From positions 62,001 through 126,000 of the forward strand of contig SNVD02016154.1 of the NCBI GenBank assembly GCA_013180625.2: a stretch of 64,000 nt of DNA. Direction: 5' to 3'. Both the position numbers and the translations under genes were made by a program. Shown one piece after another: positions 1 to 10,850 of this stretch. The DNA is from Boswellia sacra. Lineage: Eukaryota; Streptophyta; Magnoliopsida; Sapindales; Burseraceae. The first letter of the stretch is position 1, and each line of letters opens with the position of its first letter. Under the pieces are notes generated by a model. The model made no database searches. It worked only from the letters and a program-made list of their open reading frames with translations, and had not been told where the DNA came from.

Positions 1-430
1 ATTAGTGATAAGAATTTAAAGCTTATTTTTGTTCCCATAATATCAGTATGAATTCTTTTATTATCAACTTTAAATGGATATATTTGTGTTAAGACTGGAT
101 TCCCTAAAATAATATTTTGACTAAGATGTTTTTACTAATATAAATGTTGTTTTAAAGCAATATCCTTGATTCCATATTTTGAATTTTCATATCTTGTAGT
201 TGACTTCTAACGACATTCTATTTGCACCATGTAGTCTCTCATAATATTGAGTTGGAATAAGACCTTCCCTAAAACAATTTTGATATGCTCCTGAGTCAAC
301 TAATGCAATTGTTACTATCTGCAATCTGTTATCTATAAGTAATAATATTTTGACTACCAATTTTGATAATTAATCTTTTGTATTATCTGTATATAATCTG
401 TTTCTATTTTTGAACTATAGGTTAAAACTT
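1..430 (-). pseudogene. Aspartic protease relic, copy A
   Basis: Part of the viral polyprotein protease, cut by the window edge. On the minus strand at 297-286 the codons read Asp-Ser-Gly-Ala, the expected active-site signature of a retroviral-type aspartic protease. Copies B and C have a stop codon at the Ser position, so A is the only copy here with the signature uninterrupted. The flanking frame is still broken by stops and indels. Confidence 0.7.
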
Positions 431-1953
431 GATCTTTGTTTGTAGATTCAAGTATTGTCAATCTAGTTTGAGTTTGGAGTTGTTTTAATTGTTGATTTTG
501 AATTTCTTCCATTTGTTCTCTATGATTTTTAATTTTTTTTTTTTGTAATTCTCCTGTAGTAACTTGATTGAATAAACTTTGTGATAGATATTTATTTCAT
601 ATCTTGTTTAAACTAAATACTTCTGGAGTCTTAATACTGTTTTCTTGTTCTAAAATTTCTTTTAATTTTATTAAATATTCTCTTTTTATATTATGGTCTT
701 TAATTTTATCAATAATATCCAATAAAATTGTTTATCAATATTTTTAGTAATAACATTAACTTGTTTACAGTTACAAAATCCTTCTGTACAATTTGAAGAT
801 TTACTAATTTTTGATGTATTATCAGCATCTTGAATTTCTTGAATATCATTATCATTGTTACTAATACTATATTCTTGATTAAATTGTGCACTATATAATA
901 GTTTATTGAGTTTACTAACACTATATTCTTGATTAAATTGTGCACGAAATAACAGTTTATTGAGTTTATCTCTTAGTTCATCTTAGTCATTAAAAAGCTC
1001 ATTGACTTTATTTTTCTTTTTATACTGTTTTGACATATGACCATGTTGCTTACAAGTCTACCATACTAAATGTTTTTTAGACTTTGAATAATTCTTTTTA
1101 GGTTTATATTTTTTCTTATTCTTCTTATAGTATTGGTTATCAAATTGACTTTTGTACTTATAAAGATTTTTTGATTTATTCTTTTTATACTTCTTAGAAT
1201 AGGATGATGGCCTAAGATTTTCATAACCATATTGTTCACCAAAATATCCCATTATTTTACTAAATCTTTCTACTTTTCTTTTTTTCTTTTTGTTCTTGAA
1301 TATATTGCTAAACCTTCTTTTTTAACAAAAGAAAACAATTTACCGTATGTTATATTTTCTCAAGGAATTGAACTTTTTCCTGTTAATTCTGTTAATTTAT
1401 TGATTATTTTTTCAGAAAAGAATTTTGGTAATCCTACAATAAATCTCTCTTTCTAGAAAGAAACATTGCAGTCTTGTCTTTTAAATATATTTGTTACAAA
1501 TACATCTTTATACCATTGAAAATCTCCTAAAGTTGGACAACTAAGATTTGTTAAAATTATTTTTGCACTAGCTAATTTATCTTTAGGATTTCCTATGAAA
1601 TATATTGAAATAGTATGTATTAGTGCTTCTACAGCATTTTGGGTTTCTTGGATAGTTACAAATCCATCTTAATCTTCTATTTGGGTCTTTTCCACATGAT
1701 TAAGTATTATTTGTTGATTATTAAATCCTATACAATTGTCCCACCAGTATTTTAGTAATCCTGTAAAACTTGCAACTAATAACTTAGCAGCCTCACAATA
1801 ACTTCTTTTATAAGCTTTATAAGCGGCAGATGCCATTCCCATTTCTTGTAAGGTATTAATTATTTTATGTTCTGACTTACCATCTATATTCCATATATAA
1901 ATTGAATCACCCGCATATCTATTTGAAATAAATTGTTTTCTTACTTCGTACAT
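431..1953 (-). pseudogene. Coat protein relic, copy A
   Basis: Relic of the pararetroviral coat (gag-like) region. Open blocks remain at 1953-1669 (start MYEVRKQF, with conserved KYWWDNCIGF) and 1252-1058 (Lys/Tyr-rich basic tail). The zinc knuckle near 1035-1065 is damaged: the first Cys is Trp, a TAG stops the next codon and the last Cys is Tyr. Between 430 and 1030 lies the acidic and coiled-coil-like spacer seen in copies B and C. Known role of the family: packaging of the genome. This copy cannot encode it. Confidence 0.75.
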
Positions 1954-2657
1954 TAGATCTAGTGGAGCAGGTCTTGGGTAATATTTTTTTTTTGTAGGGG
2001 TTTGTTTCTATTTATCTTTTCTAGTTATTTTATTAATTTCATCTATATCTTCAGATGTTATAATAGATTGAGTTTCACTTTATTGATTTTTATTTATAAT
2101 ATTAATATTATTGGAAGAACTTGGTAATCTCTTAAGTTTTTTTATTAATCTAATCAATTAAATCTATCCTAGGAAGTTTTATTAGTGTATTATTTTGTTA
2201 AACTGGTTTAAATAGTGATGGGGAAATATCTTGAGCAAATGTCGTCGACTGTTTTAATTTAATATTATCTATTTGATCTTCTAATCTTGTAACTTATTTA
2301 GATACAGTATGAAGTAATTGATTATAAAAATTATTTTGTTTATAAATTTTCTTGATATCTTCTAATGTTGCATTTTCATTATCTGGTTTATTAAATCCTT
2401 TTTTAAATGGTGTTGCTAGGACTTCAAGAAGAGTAAAAAGATATATAATTGAGTCAATTTGTCAAAACTTGTAATCAATATGTCTCATTTGTGTAACCAT
2501 TAGTTAAAGTCATTAATCATGTCATTGGATTTCAAAAGTTTTGAAGTTCGTTACTAAGTCTATATAAGGAGTCTCGTAACTAAAGAGAAGGCATCAGCCA
2601 GAAAGAGTGAGTCATTGCATTCTAAGTTCTCTTGTAATCTTTTCAAAGAAAGTTTTG

Positions 2658-2663
2658 AATAAA
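2658..2663 (+). terminator. Viral poly(A) signal AATAAA, copy B
   Basis: AATAAA lies about 97 bases downstream of the TATA element in the viral leader, the spacing expected for the pararetroviral polyadenylation signal. The same hexamer sits in the terminal repeat near 10090. Confidence 0.5.
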
Positions 2664-2801
2664 GTAAGTCTTACTCATCTCTTATTTTTCACATTTCCAA
2701 CATGTTATTTAAGTCATATGTTTTGTTTATATGCTTTTATAATTATTGCTTTTAATATTTCTTTCATTATTTCATGTTTTTATCCAATCCTGTTTCTCAA
2801 G

Positions 2802-2813
2802 TGGTATCAGAGC
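2802..2813 (+). other. tRNA-Met primer-binding site, copy B
   Basis: TGGTATCAGAGC is the classic 12-base complement of the 3' part of plant initiator tRNA-Met, used by Caulimoviridae to prime minus-strand DNA synthesis. It follows the leader and precedes the first viral ORF. Copies C and D have one-base variants. Confidence 0.9.
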
Positions 2814-3249
2814 CATAAGTTTTCACATACTAAATCCTTAGATCAATGATTGAAAGGGTGAATTAAGAAAACGTATTAGAATACATAGAATTGAATTAAA
2901 AACAATACGAAATTATCTTACAGGAAATTGGTATAGCATATCACACGAGGATAAATTAGAGTACACATCTCAATTAAATTATCTTAAGGACCATCTATTA
3001 GACTTAGAAACACACTATTGGATGCTTTGTGAAAGAGGTAGGATTTAGAGAAATTCTAATTATAGATATCATTTTAGAATTATTAGTAAAAGAAAATTTT
3101 GGTAGACAAGAATTAAGGGATAGGGATAGGTAGCAGTTAGAGCTGTGCATATGTTGGTAAGGCAGGTGTTCTTGGCAGCTAAGAGAGAGCGTGAAAATGT
3201 TGGTAAGCCTTAGGTGTTCCCTTAGCCCTCCCTGTCCTAAAAAGATTGT

Positions 3250-4087
3250 GTGCTAAAATTTGAAGTTATTACTAATTTTAAACAAAGTTTAAACAAAAAT
3301 ATATTACCCAATATTTCACCCCATAGTATATATGAAATAGAAACTTTTGATTTCAAAACTGCTTATTCAATAAAAGAACATGAGGAAACTTTAACTTTGC
3401 AAAATAAATTTGAAGAAATGAGATTACTTAGTCAATCAGCTATAGAAAATTATAAGAAAAAAGGATTTAATTATATATATTTTGGATTAATAAAAATAGC
3501 TATCAAACCATTATAAAAAATAGGAATAGATTCTCCAGTATTAATGTTATTAAGAGACAAAAAATTATTAGAATTTCAAGATTCCTTATTAGGAATAGTA
3601 CAATCAAATCCCTGTAATGGCGCTATTTATTTTAATTGTGCTCCAAATTTCCAAGTTAATTTGCGTGATCCAACAGTATTAGATACATTAATTTTAAATA
3701 TTCATTTACCAGAATCAGATTTTACAAAAAATAGGCATGGATGCTTGTTACTCTATAGGATATATTTTAAACAATCAGAGTTCCACCCTAGATGTAGGTT
3801 ACAAGATACTAGAGGGGAAAACAACAATATTAATAGTAGAAACAAAAGAAAATACTCCAACATTAACCTATGCACCAAAATTACTTAAATCGAATGAAAT
3901 TACTGTACCAGAAGTGTGTCAAATAGATAATCTATTACCACTTAGGAATATAGCACAAAAAGAAATAGCACAAATTATTCAAAATCTAGAAGGAAAAATT
4001 TTATTAAGATTCAATTCCTTAAGAATAGGAGAAACTTTATCAACTTATTCTGACATTAAATCTGCTAGGAGTTCGTTTTCATTATAA
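3250..4087 (+). pseudogene. Movement protein relic, copy B
   Basis: Relic of the cell-to-cell movement domain (30K superfamily) at the N-terminus of the viral polyprotein. Open pieces are 3250-3516, 3544-3888 and 3737-4087. Recognisable segments include IYFNCAPNFQVNL and a conserved LNIHLPE stretch. A TAA near 3514 interrupts the first part, a frameshift near 3770-3800 shifts the rest, and another TAA ends it at 4085-4087. About 90 bp present in copy D near the N-terminus (20505-20598) are missing here, between short direct repeats. The start codon position now reads GTG. It is not translatable as one protein. Confidence 0.78.
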
Positions 4088-5030
4088 AAAACTAGTAGTT
4101 TTAACTGTGGAAGTACTCAAGCAAGTGAAATAAATAATAATCCTCCTTATACAGTAAATTATGCTACATCTATAACAGAACCAGTTAATCGATCACCTCC
4201 AATGTCACCTACACAATCAGATTTTCAGACTATTAATACTATTCAAAAAGAAGATTTTGAAATTAATGAAGAATATTTAAGAAATGACTTTTTACAAGAA
4301 GAAAATAACTTTAAAAGAAAATGGCATGTTAGCACATTTACTAAACAAAAAAAATGAAGAAATTAGAAAAGAATAAATTACCATTCATTTCTTTATTTGG
4401 TTTAACACGTATGCATCAAACCATAATATACAATTATCATATAAAAGTCAACATGTCATTTATCAAATAAATGAATATAAAAAATGGGAAATTACGCAAC
4501 ATGGAATAATTCAATCAATACACCTACCTTTAGAATAAATTAAGATTAAAACAAGTGAAACAAAAATCTTAGCAACACCATTCAAAAAATAATCTAATAA
4601 ACCAGATAATGAAAATGCAACATTAGGAGATATTAAAAAAATTTATGAACAAAATAATTTTCATAATCAATTACTTAATATTGTATCTAAACAAGTTACA
4701 AGAACAGAAGATCAAATAGATAATATTAAATTAAAACAGCCCCTGATATTTCCTCAAGATATTTCACCACCACTATTTAAACCAGTTTGACAAAATAATA
4801 TACCAATAAAACTTTTTAAAATAAACTTAATTGATCAGATAAATAAAAAACTTAAGACATTACCAAATTCTTCCAATAAATTTAATATCATAGATCAAAA
4901 TCAACAAAGTGATACTCAATCTATTGCAACATATGAAGATATAGATGAAATTAACAAAATAACTAGAAAAGATAAATGGAACCAGGCCCCTACAAGAATA
5001 TATTATCCAAGACCAACTCCACCAGATCTA
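4088..5030 (+). pseudogene. Polyprotein linker between movement and coat domains, copy B
   Basis: Decayed coding sequence, Asn/Lys/Gln-rich, joining the movement and coat domains. It aligns in order with copy C (16429-15447) and copy D (21427-22390). Several TAA and TGA codons (for example near 4788) and missing bases break the frame. No known domain is recognisable. Its acidic, Pro-rich tail with repeated Ile/Asn residues resembles disordered linkers of pararetroviral polyproteins. Confidence 0.55.
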
Positions 5031-6540
5031 ATGTATGAAGAAAGAAAACAATTTATTTCAAATATATATGCAGCTGATTCAATTTATAAATGGAATATAG
5101 ATGTAAGTCAGAATATGAAATAATTAATACCTCACAAGAAATGGGAATAGCATCTGCTACTTATAAAGCTTATAAAACAAGTGATAGTGAAGCTGCTAAG
5201 TTATTAGTTGCAGGTTTTACAGGAACATTAAAATATTGGTGGGATAATTGTATAGGACTTAATAATCAACAAATAATACTTAATCACGTAGAAAAAACTC
5301 AAGTAGAAGACGAATATGGATTTGTGACTATTCAAGAAACTCAAAATGCTGTAGAAATACTAATGTATACTATTTCAAAGCATTTCATAGGAAATCCTAA
5401 AGAGAAATTAGCTAGTTCAAAAATAATTTTAACAACTCTTAGATGTCCAACCTTAGGGGATTTAAGATGGTATAAGGATGTATTTATAACAAATGTATTC
5501 AAAAGACAAGACTGCAATGCTTTTTTCTGGAAAGAGAGATTTATTGCAAGATTGCCAAAATTCTTTTCTAAAAAAATAATTAATAAATTAACAGAATTAA
5601 CAAGAGGAAATTCAATTCTTTGAGATAATATAACATATGGTCAATTGTTTGCTTTTATTAGAAAAGAAGGTTTAGCGACATGTCAAGAACAAAAAGAGAA
5701 AAGAAAAATAAAAAGCTTTAGCAAAACGATGGAATCATTTTGTGAACAATATGATTATGAAAATATTAGACCACCATCATATTCTAAGGAATATAAGAAG
5801 AATAAATCAAAGAAACTTTATAAAAGTCAATTTGATAATCAATAGTATAAGAAAAATAAGAAAAAATATAAACCTAAAAAGAATTATTCAAAGTCCAAAA
5901 AGCAATTGATATGTTGGAATTGTAAGCAACCTGGTCATACATCAAAACAATATAAAAAAAAAATAAAGTCAATGAACTTTTAAATAATCAAAATGAATTA
6001 AGAGATAAAATTAATAAATTATTATATAATGAACAATTTAGTCAAGAATCTAGCATTAGTGATGATGACAATGACATTCTAGACATCCAAGATACTAATA
6101 ATACTTCAGAAAGTAGTAAATCTTTAAGTTGTATAGAAGGATTACGTAACTGTAAGCAAATTAATACTATTATTAAAACTACTGATAAGCAATTTTTATT
6201 TAATATTATTGATAAAATTGAAGACCCGAATATACAGAGAGAATATTCAATAAGATTAAAAGAAATCTTAGAACAAAAAAGTAGTATCAAAACCCCAGAA
6301 ACATTTAGTTTAAACAAGATATGGGATAAATATCCATCACAAACTTTATTCAAACAAGTTACTACAGGAGAATTACAACAAAAAATTAGAAATTTAAAGG
6401 AACAAATAAAAGAAATCAAAAAAGAAATTCAAAGTCAACCATTAGAACTCCAAACTCAAACTAGATTAACGATACTTGAATTTAAAAATAAAGATCAAAA
6501 TTTAGCTTCTAGTTCAAAAATAGAAACGGATTTTGTACAA
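5031..6540 (+). pseudogene. Coat protein with zinc knuckle, copy B
   Basis: Coat (gag-like) domain beginning at MYEERKQFIS (5031), one stop away from an open block at 5090-5623. Conserved LKYWWDNCIGLNN and DLRWYKDVFITNVF segments are visible. A basic Lys/Tyr-rich stretch follows (5645-5845), then a zinc knuckle at 5912-5953. The knuckle keeps Cys, Cys and His (CWNCKQPGH), but the last Cys is Tyr (TAT for TGT), so metal binding should be lost. Downstream, to 6540, lies an acidic Ser/Asp spacer and a Lys/Gln-rich coiled-coil-like segment. The copy is interrupted by stops near 5120 and at 5621-5623. Confidence 0.8.
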
Positions 6541-7137
6541 ATTATAGACAAAATCAATTATAAAAAATGGTACATATGAATATTATTACATAAAAATAAT
6601 TATTTACAAATAGAAATAATTGCTTTGGTTGACTAAGGAGCAAACCAAAATTGTATTAGAGAAGGATTTATTCCAACACAGTATTATGAAAAAACATATG
6701 AAAGACTACATGGTGCAAATGGAATATACTTAGAAGTCAATTACAAGTTATCAAAAGTCAAAATATGTAATCAAGTATATCGTTTTAAAACAACATTTGT
6801 ATTAGTAAAAAATCTTAATCAAAATATTATTTTAGGTCCTCCATTTTTAACACAGATATGTCCATTTAAAGTTGATAGTCAAGGAATTCATACTGATATT
6901 ATGAGAACAAAAATAAGCTTTAAATTTTTATCACCAATAGATATTAAAGAGATTTATTTACTACAACAAAATACAATTACTAAACAAATTAATTTAATAA
7001 TTAATAAACAACATCATATTAATTATCTACATAAAGAAATTAAATATAAAAGAATTGAGGAACAATTAGAAAAACCTAATATTAAAGAAGATATAGAAAA
7101 AAATGAAAATTAATTTAGAGAAGAAGTATGCTCAGAT
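6541..7137 (+). pseudogene. Aspartic protease relic, copy B
   Basis: Protease domain between coat and RT. The active-site triplet falls at 6631-6642 and reads Asp-stop-Gly-Ala, so the catalytic signature is broken at its second residue by TAA. The downstream hydrophobic segment containing NIILGPPFL is typical of retroviral proteases. An open piece runs 6901-7113 and joins the RT region after further stops. Copy C shares the same stop at the same codon. Confidence 0.72.
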
Positions 7138-7710
7138 TTGCCTAATCAATTTTGGGATAGGAAAAAACACGTAGTTACTTTACCATACATCGAAGAATTT
7201 AATGAGAAACAAATTACAACAAAGGCTAGGCCAATTCAAATGAATCAAGAATTATTACAATATTGCCAAGAGGAAATACAAGATTTATTAAAGAAGAAAT
7301 TAATTAGAGAATCAAAATCACCTTAGAGTTGTGCAGCATTTTATGTTAATAAAAAGGGTGAATTAGAAAGAGGAGTTCCAAAATTAGTAATCAATTACAA
7401 GTCATTAAATAAAATATTACAATGGACTAGATATCCTAATCCTAATAAACGAGATTTAGTAAAAAGACTTTATGATGCAATTTAATTTTCAAAATTTGAT
7501 ATGAAAAGCGGATTTTGGCAAGTACCATTTGGGCATTACGAATGGAATGTAATGCCATTTGGAATAAAAAATGCTACATCTGAATTTCAACATAATATGA
7601 ATGATATATTCGACCATTATACAAAATTTATTATAGTATATATAGATGATATATTAATCTTCTCCGAAGCAATAGAGTAACATTTCAAACATTTAAAAAC
7701 ATTCTTTTAT
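7138..7710 (+). pseudogene. Reverse transcriptase relic, copy B
   Basis: RT palm/fingers region of the polyprotein. Visible motifs are PKLVINYKSLNK, FSKFDMKSGFWQV (with the catalytic Asp) and the YIDDIL active-site box at 7639-7653. Stops occur at 7324-7326, 7483-7485 and 7678-7680. Compared with copy C, about 42 bases (14 codons) are missing directly after FWQV near 7525, which removes part of the palm. Any single one of these lesions would inactivate it. Confidence 0.85.
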
Positions 7711-8436
7711 ATGGTTAAGAAAAATGGACTAGTAATTTCTGCTCCCAAAATGAAGTTATTTCAAACAAAGATTAGATTTTTGGAGTATGACATATATCAA
7801 GGAACAATAAAACCTGTCCAAAGAGCAATAGAATTTGCTGACAAATTTTTAAATGAAATTAAAGATAAAAATCAATTGCAAAGGTTCTTAGGATCTTTAA
7901 AATATGTCTCAAATTTCTTTTCAAATCTTAGAAAACTATGCAAACCTTTTTTCCAAAGACTTCAAAAGAATCCTTTGCCCTTGGTGGATCAACATACTAG
8001 AATAGTCAAAATTCTAAAAGAAAAAGTCAAAACGCTTCCTTATTTAGGAATTTCACATCCTAATGCATTTATGGTCATAGAAACAGATGCCTCAGAAATA
8101 GGATATGGAGGCATCCTGAAACAAAAACTACCAGAATCAAGCAAAGAAGATTTAGCTAGACATCATTCAGAATTAAGGCTCAGACCACAAAAGAATTACT
8201 CAACTATTAAAAAAGAAATTTTATCAATTGTTTTATGTATTACAAAATTTCAAGATGATTTATTCAACAAAAGATTTTTACTCCGTATTGATTGCAAATT
8301 TGCAAAAAAGGTTTTACAACAAGAGGTTAAAAATTTAGTTTATAAACAAATTTTTGCAAGATGGCAGACAATTTTATCTGTATTTGATGAAATTGAATTT
8401 ATTAAAGGAGAAAATAATTCTATTCCAGATTTCTGA
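7711..8436 (+). pseudogene. RT thumb and RNase H, copy B (open 241 codons)
   Basis: The longest open viral segment in the window: 241 codons of the C-terminal RT region followed by RNase H. The N-terminal half holds the FLGSLKYVSNF connection typical of caulimovirid and Ty3 RTs. The RNase H half shows the expected acidic residues in ETDASEIGYGG, in the YSTIKKEILSIV helix and in LRIDCKFA. It ends at a TGA in ...GENNSIPDF, followed by vestigial coding sequence. It is only the distal part of a polyprotein, with no start of its own, so it is annotated as a relic. Confidence 0.85.
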
Positions 8437-8468
8437 ACAAGAGAATTTTTATAAGATAGAATCAAAGA

Positions 8469-9602
8469 GTGAAACAATTGGTGAGAATATTCAAAATGTT
8501 AGAAAAAAAGATTATGAAGGCTAGTGATTACATCATGGCAAAAACTAATCAGTCTATTCAAGTTGAAGGTGTGGGCAAAGTCCCCATTGCAAACACATAT
8601 TCAGTTTTAGCTGAATATCCTCCTTTATCATTTTCTCACGTTATAGCCGGGTCATCCACCCAACCAGGTACTTAGTTAGTAACTGGGTCACCTACCCAGG
8701 TAGTTCCGTCTATTCAAAACTCCAATTACATTATCAAAAGTCAATGCCAACATCTCCAAGTTACTTAGTACACCAAGTCAGTCTCTTTAATTGAATTTAA
8801 AATCGTTACTCAAAGATTATTCCTTCCAGATTGTTAATATACTGCGGATAATCCATTGAAAAATCATCAATTTTATGAGTTAATTCTAGTTGATACCCAT
8901 AGCGTAAAAATAGTTCATCATAAAGATCCAAAAAATCCAGATCAAATTTCTTATTCAATCTGTAAAATAAAGAAAGTCCAAACCCCTCAAGAATTTGGTA
9001 CCCAATCCATCTGGACCAATGTTTCTTTATCAATTACTTACGAACAAAATGGTTATGATTATGTAGATTATCAAAAAGCCTGGTTTAATATGTTTTATCT
9101 TAGAGCATTTGATCATTCTTGGTTTATCCATTTTGATACAGGATGTCAAAAGTTTTATCCATCTTGGTTCCTAAAATGGTGGTATTATTTAGGAGCCAAT
9201 CCCTCAATCTACCCAGAACAAATCAACCAATTGTCTTTTCCTTATTACAAAAAGCATGCTGATGTTCTAGACCAACCTTTTATCCAACAAATTAATTTCC
9301 ATATAGACTTTCAAATTCCCTGGATTTTATCCTGGTCATATACTATTGAGTCCTAATATTCAAATTGTTATTTGTCATTAGTTAGAGAATTTAGGATCAA
9401 ATGGTGGGATAAGTATGATATTTCAAGATTTTCAGTTCAAAATATTCAGCAATGGCTTAAGTCCGGTAAAAAGCCTATTCAATCTCAGGCTAAGCCTAAG
9501 GAGAAATCTATCAAGCCCAATACTCCATCAAAGATAGAAGTCCAAGCACATGACAAGTTAACATCTTCAAAAAGTTCCAAAAAAGAAGAAGTCAAAAAGT
9601 GA
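8469..9602 (+). pseudogene. Second viral ORF (unknown function), copy B
   Basis: Separate reading frame after RNase H, in three blocks: 8469-8675, 8856-9356 and 9372-9602. The first block is a short N-terminal region (SYSVLAEYPPLSFSH-like). The second is very rich in Trp, Tyr and Phe (SWFIHFDTG, PSWFLKWWYYLGANPS). The third is a basic Lys/Ser/Pro tail. Florendoviruses are known to carry a second ORF of unknown function, which fits. The same frame is recognisable in copy C (11996-10851), upstream of C (19177-18396) and, tail only, in D. A stop at 8673-8675 and one near 9354 separate the blocks. I do not recognise a domain. Confidence 0.6.
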
Positions 9603-10263
9603 ACAACTCAAGTAATTAATGGCCCTTATTCAACAGATTTTGGACAGCTCATTCGACAGCGCTCTCAAAAATCTAGACGAAGATACGTTTGGTGGACCAT
9701 TTTTCCAAGAATTTTATGATCTATAAGCAATAAAGTCAAGCATATCCAAATCATTTTCTAGAAAGGCGGTGGAAAAGTGTAAAGCAAGCTTATCCCATGC
9801 CAAAAGAAGACAAGTAAAAGTGCCCACGTTTCTTTGATGTATATTCAATATTATCAAGAATAGTAAAAAGATGTATATAATCGAGTCAATTTGTCAAAAC
9901 TTGCAATCAATATGTCTCATTTGTGTAACCATTAGTCAAAATCATTAAATGTGTCATTGGATTTCAAAAGTATCGAAGTCCCTCACTAAGTCTACATAAG
10001 GAGTCTCGTAACCAAAGAGAAGGCATCGGCTAGAAAGAGTGAGTCATTGCTTTCTAAGTTCTCTTGTAATCTTTTCAAAGAAAGTTTTCAATAAAGTAAG
10101 TCTTACTCATCTCTTGTTTTCCACATTTCCAACTTGTTATTTAAGTCATATGTTTTATTTATATGCTTTTATAATTATTACTTCCAATATTTCTTGCATT
10201 ATTTCATGTTTTTACTTTTAACACTTCTTGCATTATTTCATGTTATTATCCGATCATGTTTCT
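9603..10263 (+). repeat. 3' terminal repeat of viral intergenic region, copy B
   Basis: After ORF2 the sequence re-enters the intergenic region. Positions 9840-10263 repeat 2424-2795 at an offset of about 7432 bases. The end carries a short tandem duplication (CTTCTTGCATTATTTCATG-like, 10188-10250). The primer site is not reached: copy C begins in the opposite orientation at 10264. Confidence 0.8.
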
Positions 10264-10850
10264 TATAAAAGCATATAAACAAAAAATATGACTTAAATAA
10301 CAAGTTGGAAATGTGAAAAATAAAAGATGAGTAAGACTTCCTTTATTGAAAACTTTCTTTGAAAAGACTACAAGAGAACTTAGAAGGCAATAACTCACTC
10401 TTTCAAGCCGATATCTTCTCTTTGGTTATGGGACTCCTTATATAGAATTAGTGACGGACTTCAAAACTTTTAAAATCCAATGAAATGATTAATGACTTTG
10501 ACTAATGGTTACAAAAATGAGACATACTGATTACAAGTTTTGACAAATTGACTCAATTATATACATCTTTTTACTGTTCTTGATAATATTGAATATAAAT
10601 CAAAGAATCGTGGGCAGTTTTACTTGTCTTCTTTTGGCATGGGATAAGCTTGCTTTGCACTTTTCCACTGCCTTTCTAGAAAATGAGTTGGATATGCTTG
10701 ACTTTATTGCTTATAGATCATAAGGATCTTGGAAAAATGGTACACCAAACGGATCTTAGTCTAAATTTTTGGGAGTACTGCCGGATGAGCTGTCCAAAAT
10801 CTATTGAATAAAGGCCATTAATTGCTTGAGCTATTCACATTTTGAATTCT
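10264..10850 (-). repeat. 3' terminal intergenic region, copy C
   Basis: Inverted counterpart of 9603-10263. Together the two make a perfect-order palindromic junction at 10263/10264. TATA-like and AATAAA-like elements are present in inverted form. No coding sequence is seen. Confidence 0.75.

Larger units (their letters stand above)
1..2425 (-). mobile_element. Endogenous pararetrovirus copy A, truncated
   Basis: Minus-strand fragment of an integrated Caulimoviridae-type genome. It covers, in transcription order, the linker before the coat protein, the coat protein, and part of the aspartic protease, and it runs off the left edge of the window. It matches the corresponding part of copy C (about 13540-15910) in the same orientation. 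The right border at 2424-2425 joins the plus-strand leader of copy B, with a few bases shared by both sides, which suggests a microhomology junction. Many in-frame stops make it non-functional. The family call rests on the zinc knuckle, the protease motif and synteny with copies B and C. Confidence 0.85.
2424..2850 (+). promoter_or_regulatory. Pararetrovirus promoter/leader region, copy B 5' end
   Basis: Non-coding region recurring at 9840-10263. It carries a TATA element (TATATAAGGA, 2561-2570), a poly(A) signal (AATAAA, 2658-2663) about 100 bases downstream, and then the primer-binding site. In Caulimoviridae a poly(A) signal shortly after the transcription start is passed once and used on the second round, producing a terminally redundant RNA. 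The arrangement here matches that. In the 3' copy the TATA element reads TACATAAGGA, a damaging change. Confidence 0.65.
2424..10263 (+). mobile_element. Endogenous pararetrovirus copy B, full-length unit
   Basis: The most complete viral copy. It starts in the intergenic promoter/leader, carries the tRNA-Met primer site, movement protein, coat protein, protease, reverse transcriptase, RNase H and a second ORF, then enters the same intergenic sequence again. The leader block near 2607 recurs near 10039, giving a unit of about 7.43 kb, the size range of Caulimoviridae genomes. There is no integrase and there are no true LTRs; the terminal duplication fits a circular genome or tandem concatemer linearised on integration. 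A second ORF downstream of the polyprotein favours Florendovirus over Petuvirus, but phylogeny cannot be done here. Many nonsense codons, one deletion in the movement protein and one in the RT make it defective. Confidence 0.88.

Noticed and set aside
10039..10221. 60-codon ORF and its counterpart at 2607-2849 as viral protein genes
   Set aside because: They lie in the non-coding promoter/leader repeat between TATA and primer site; their similarity only reflects the terminal duplication.
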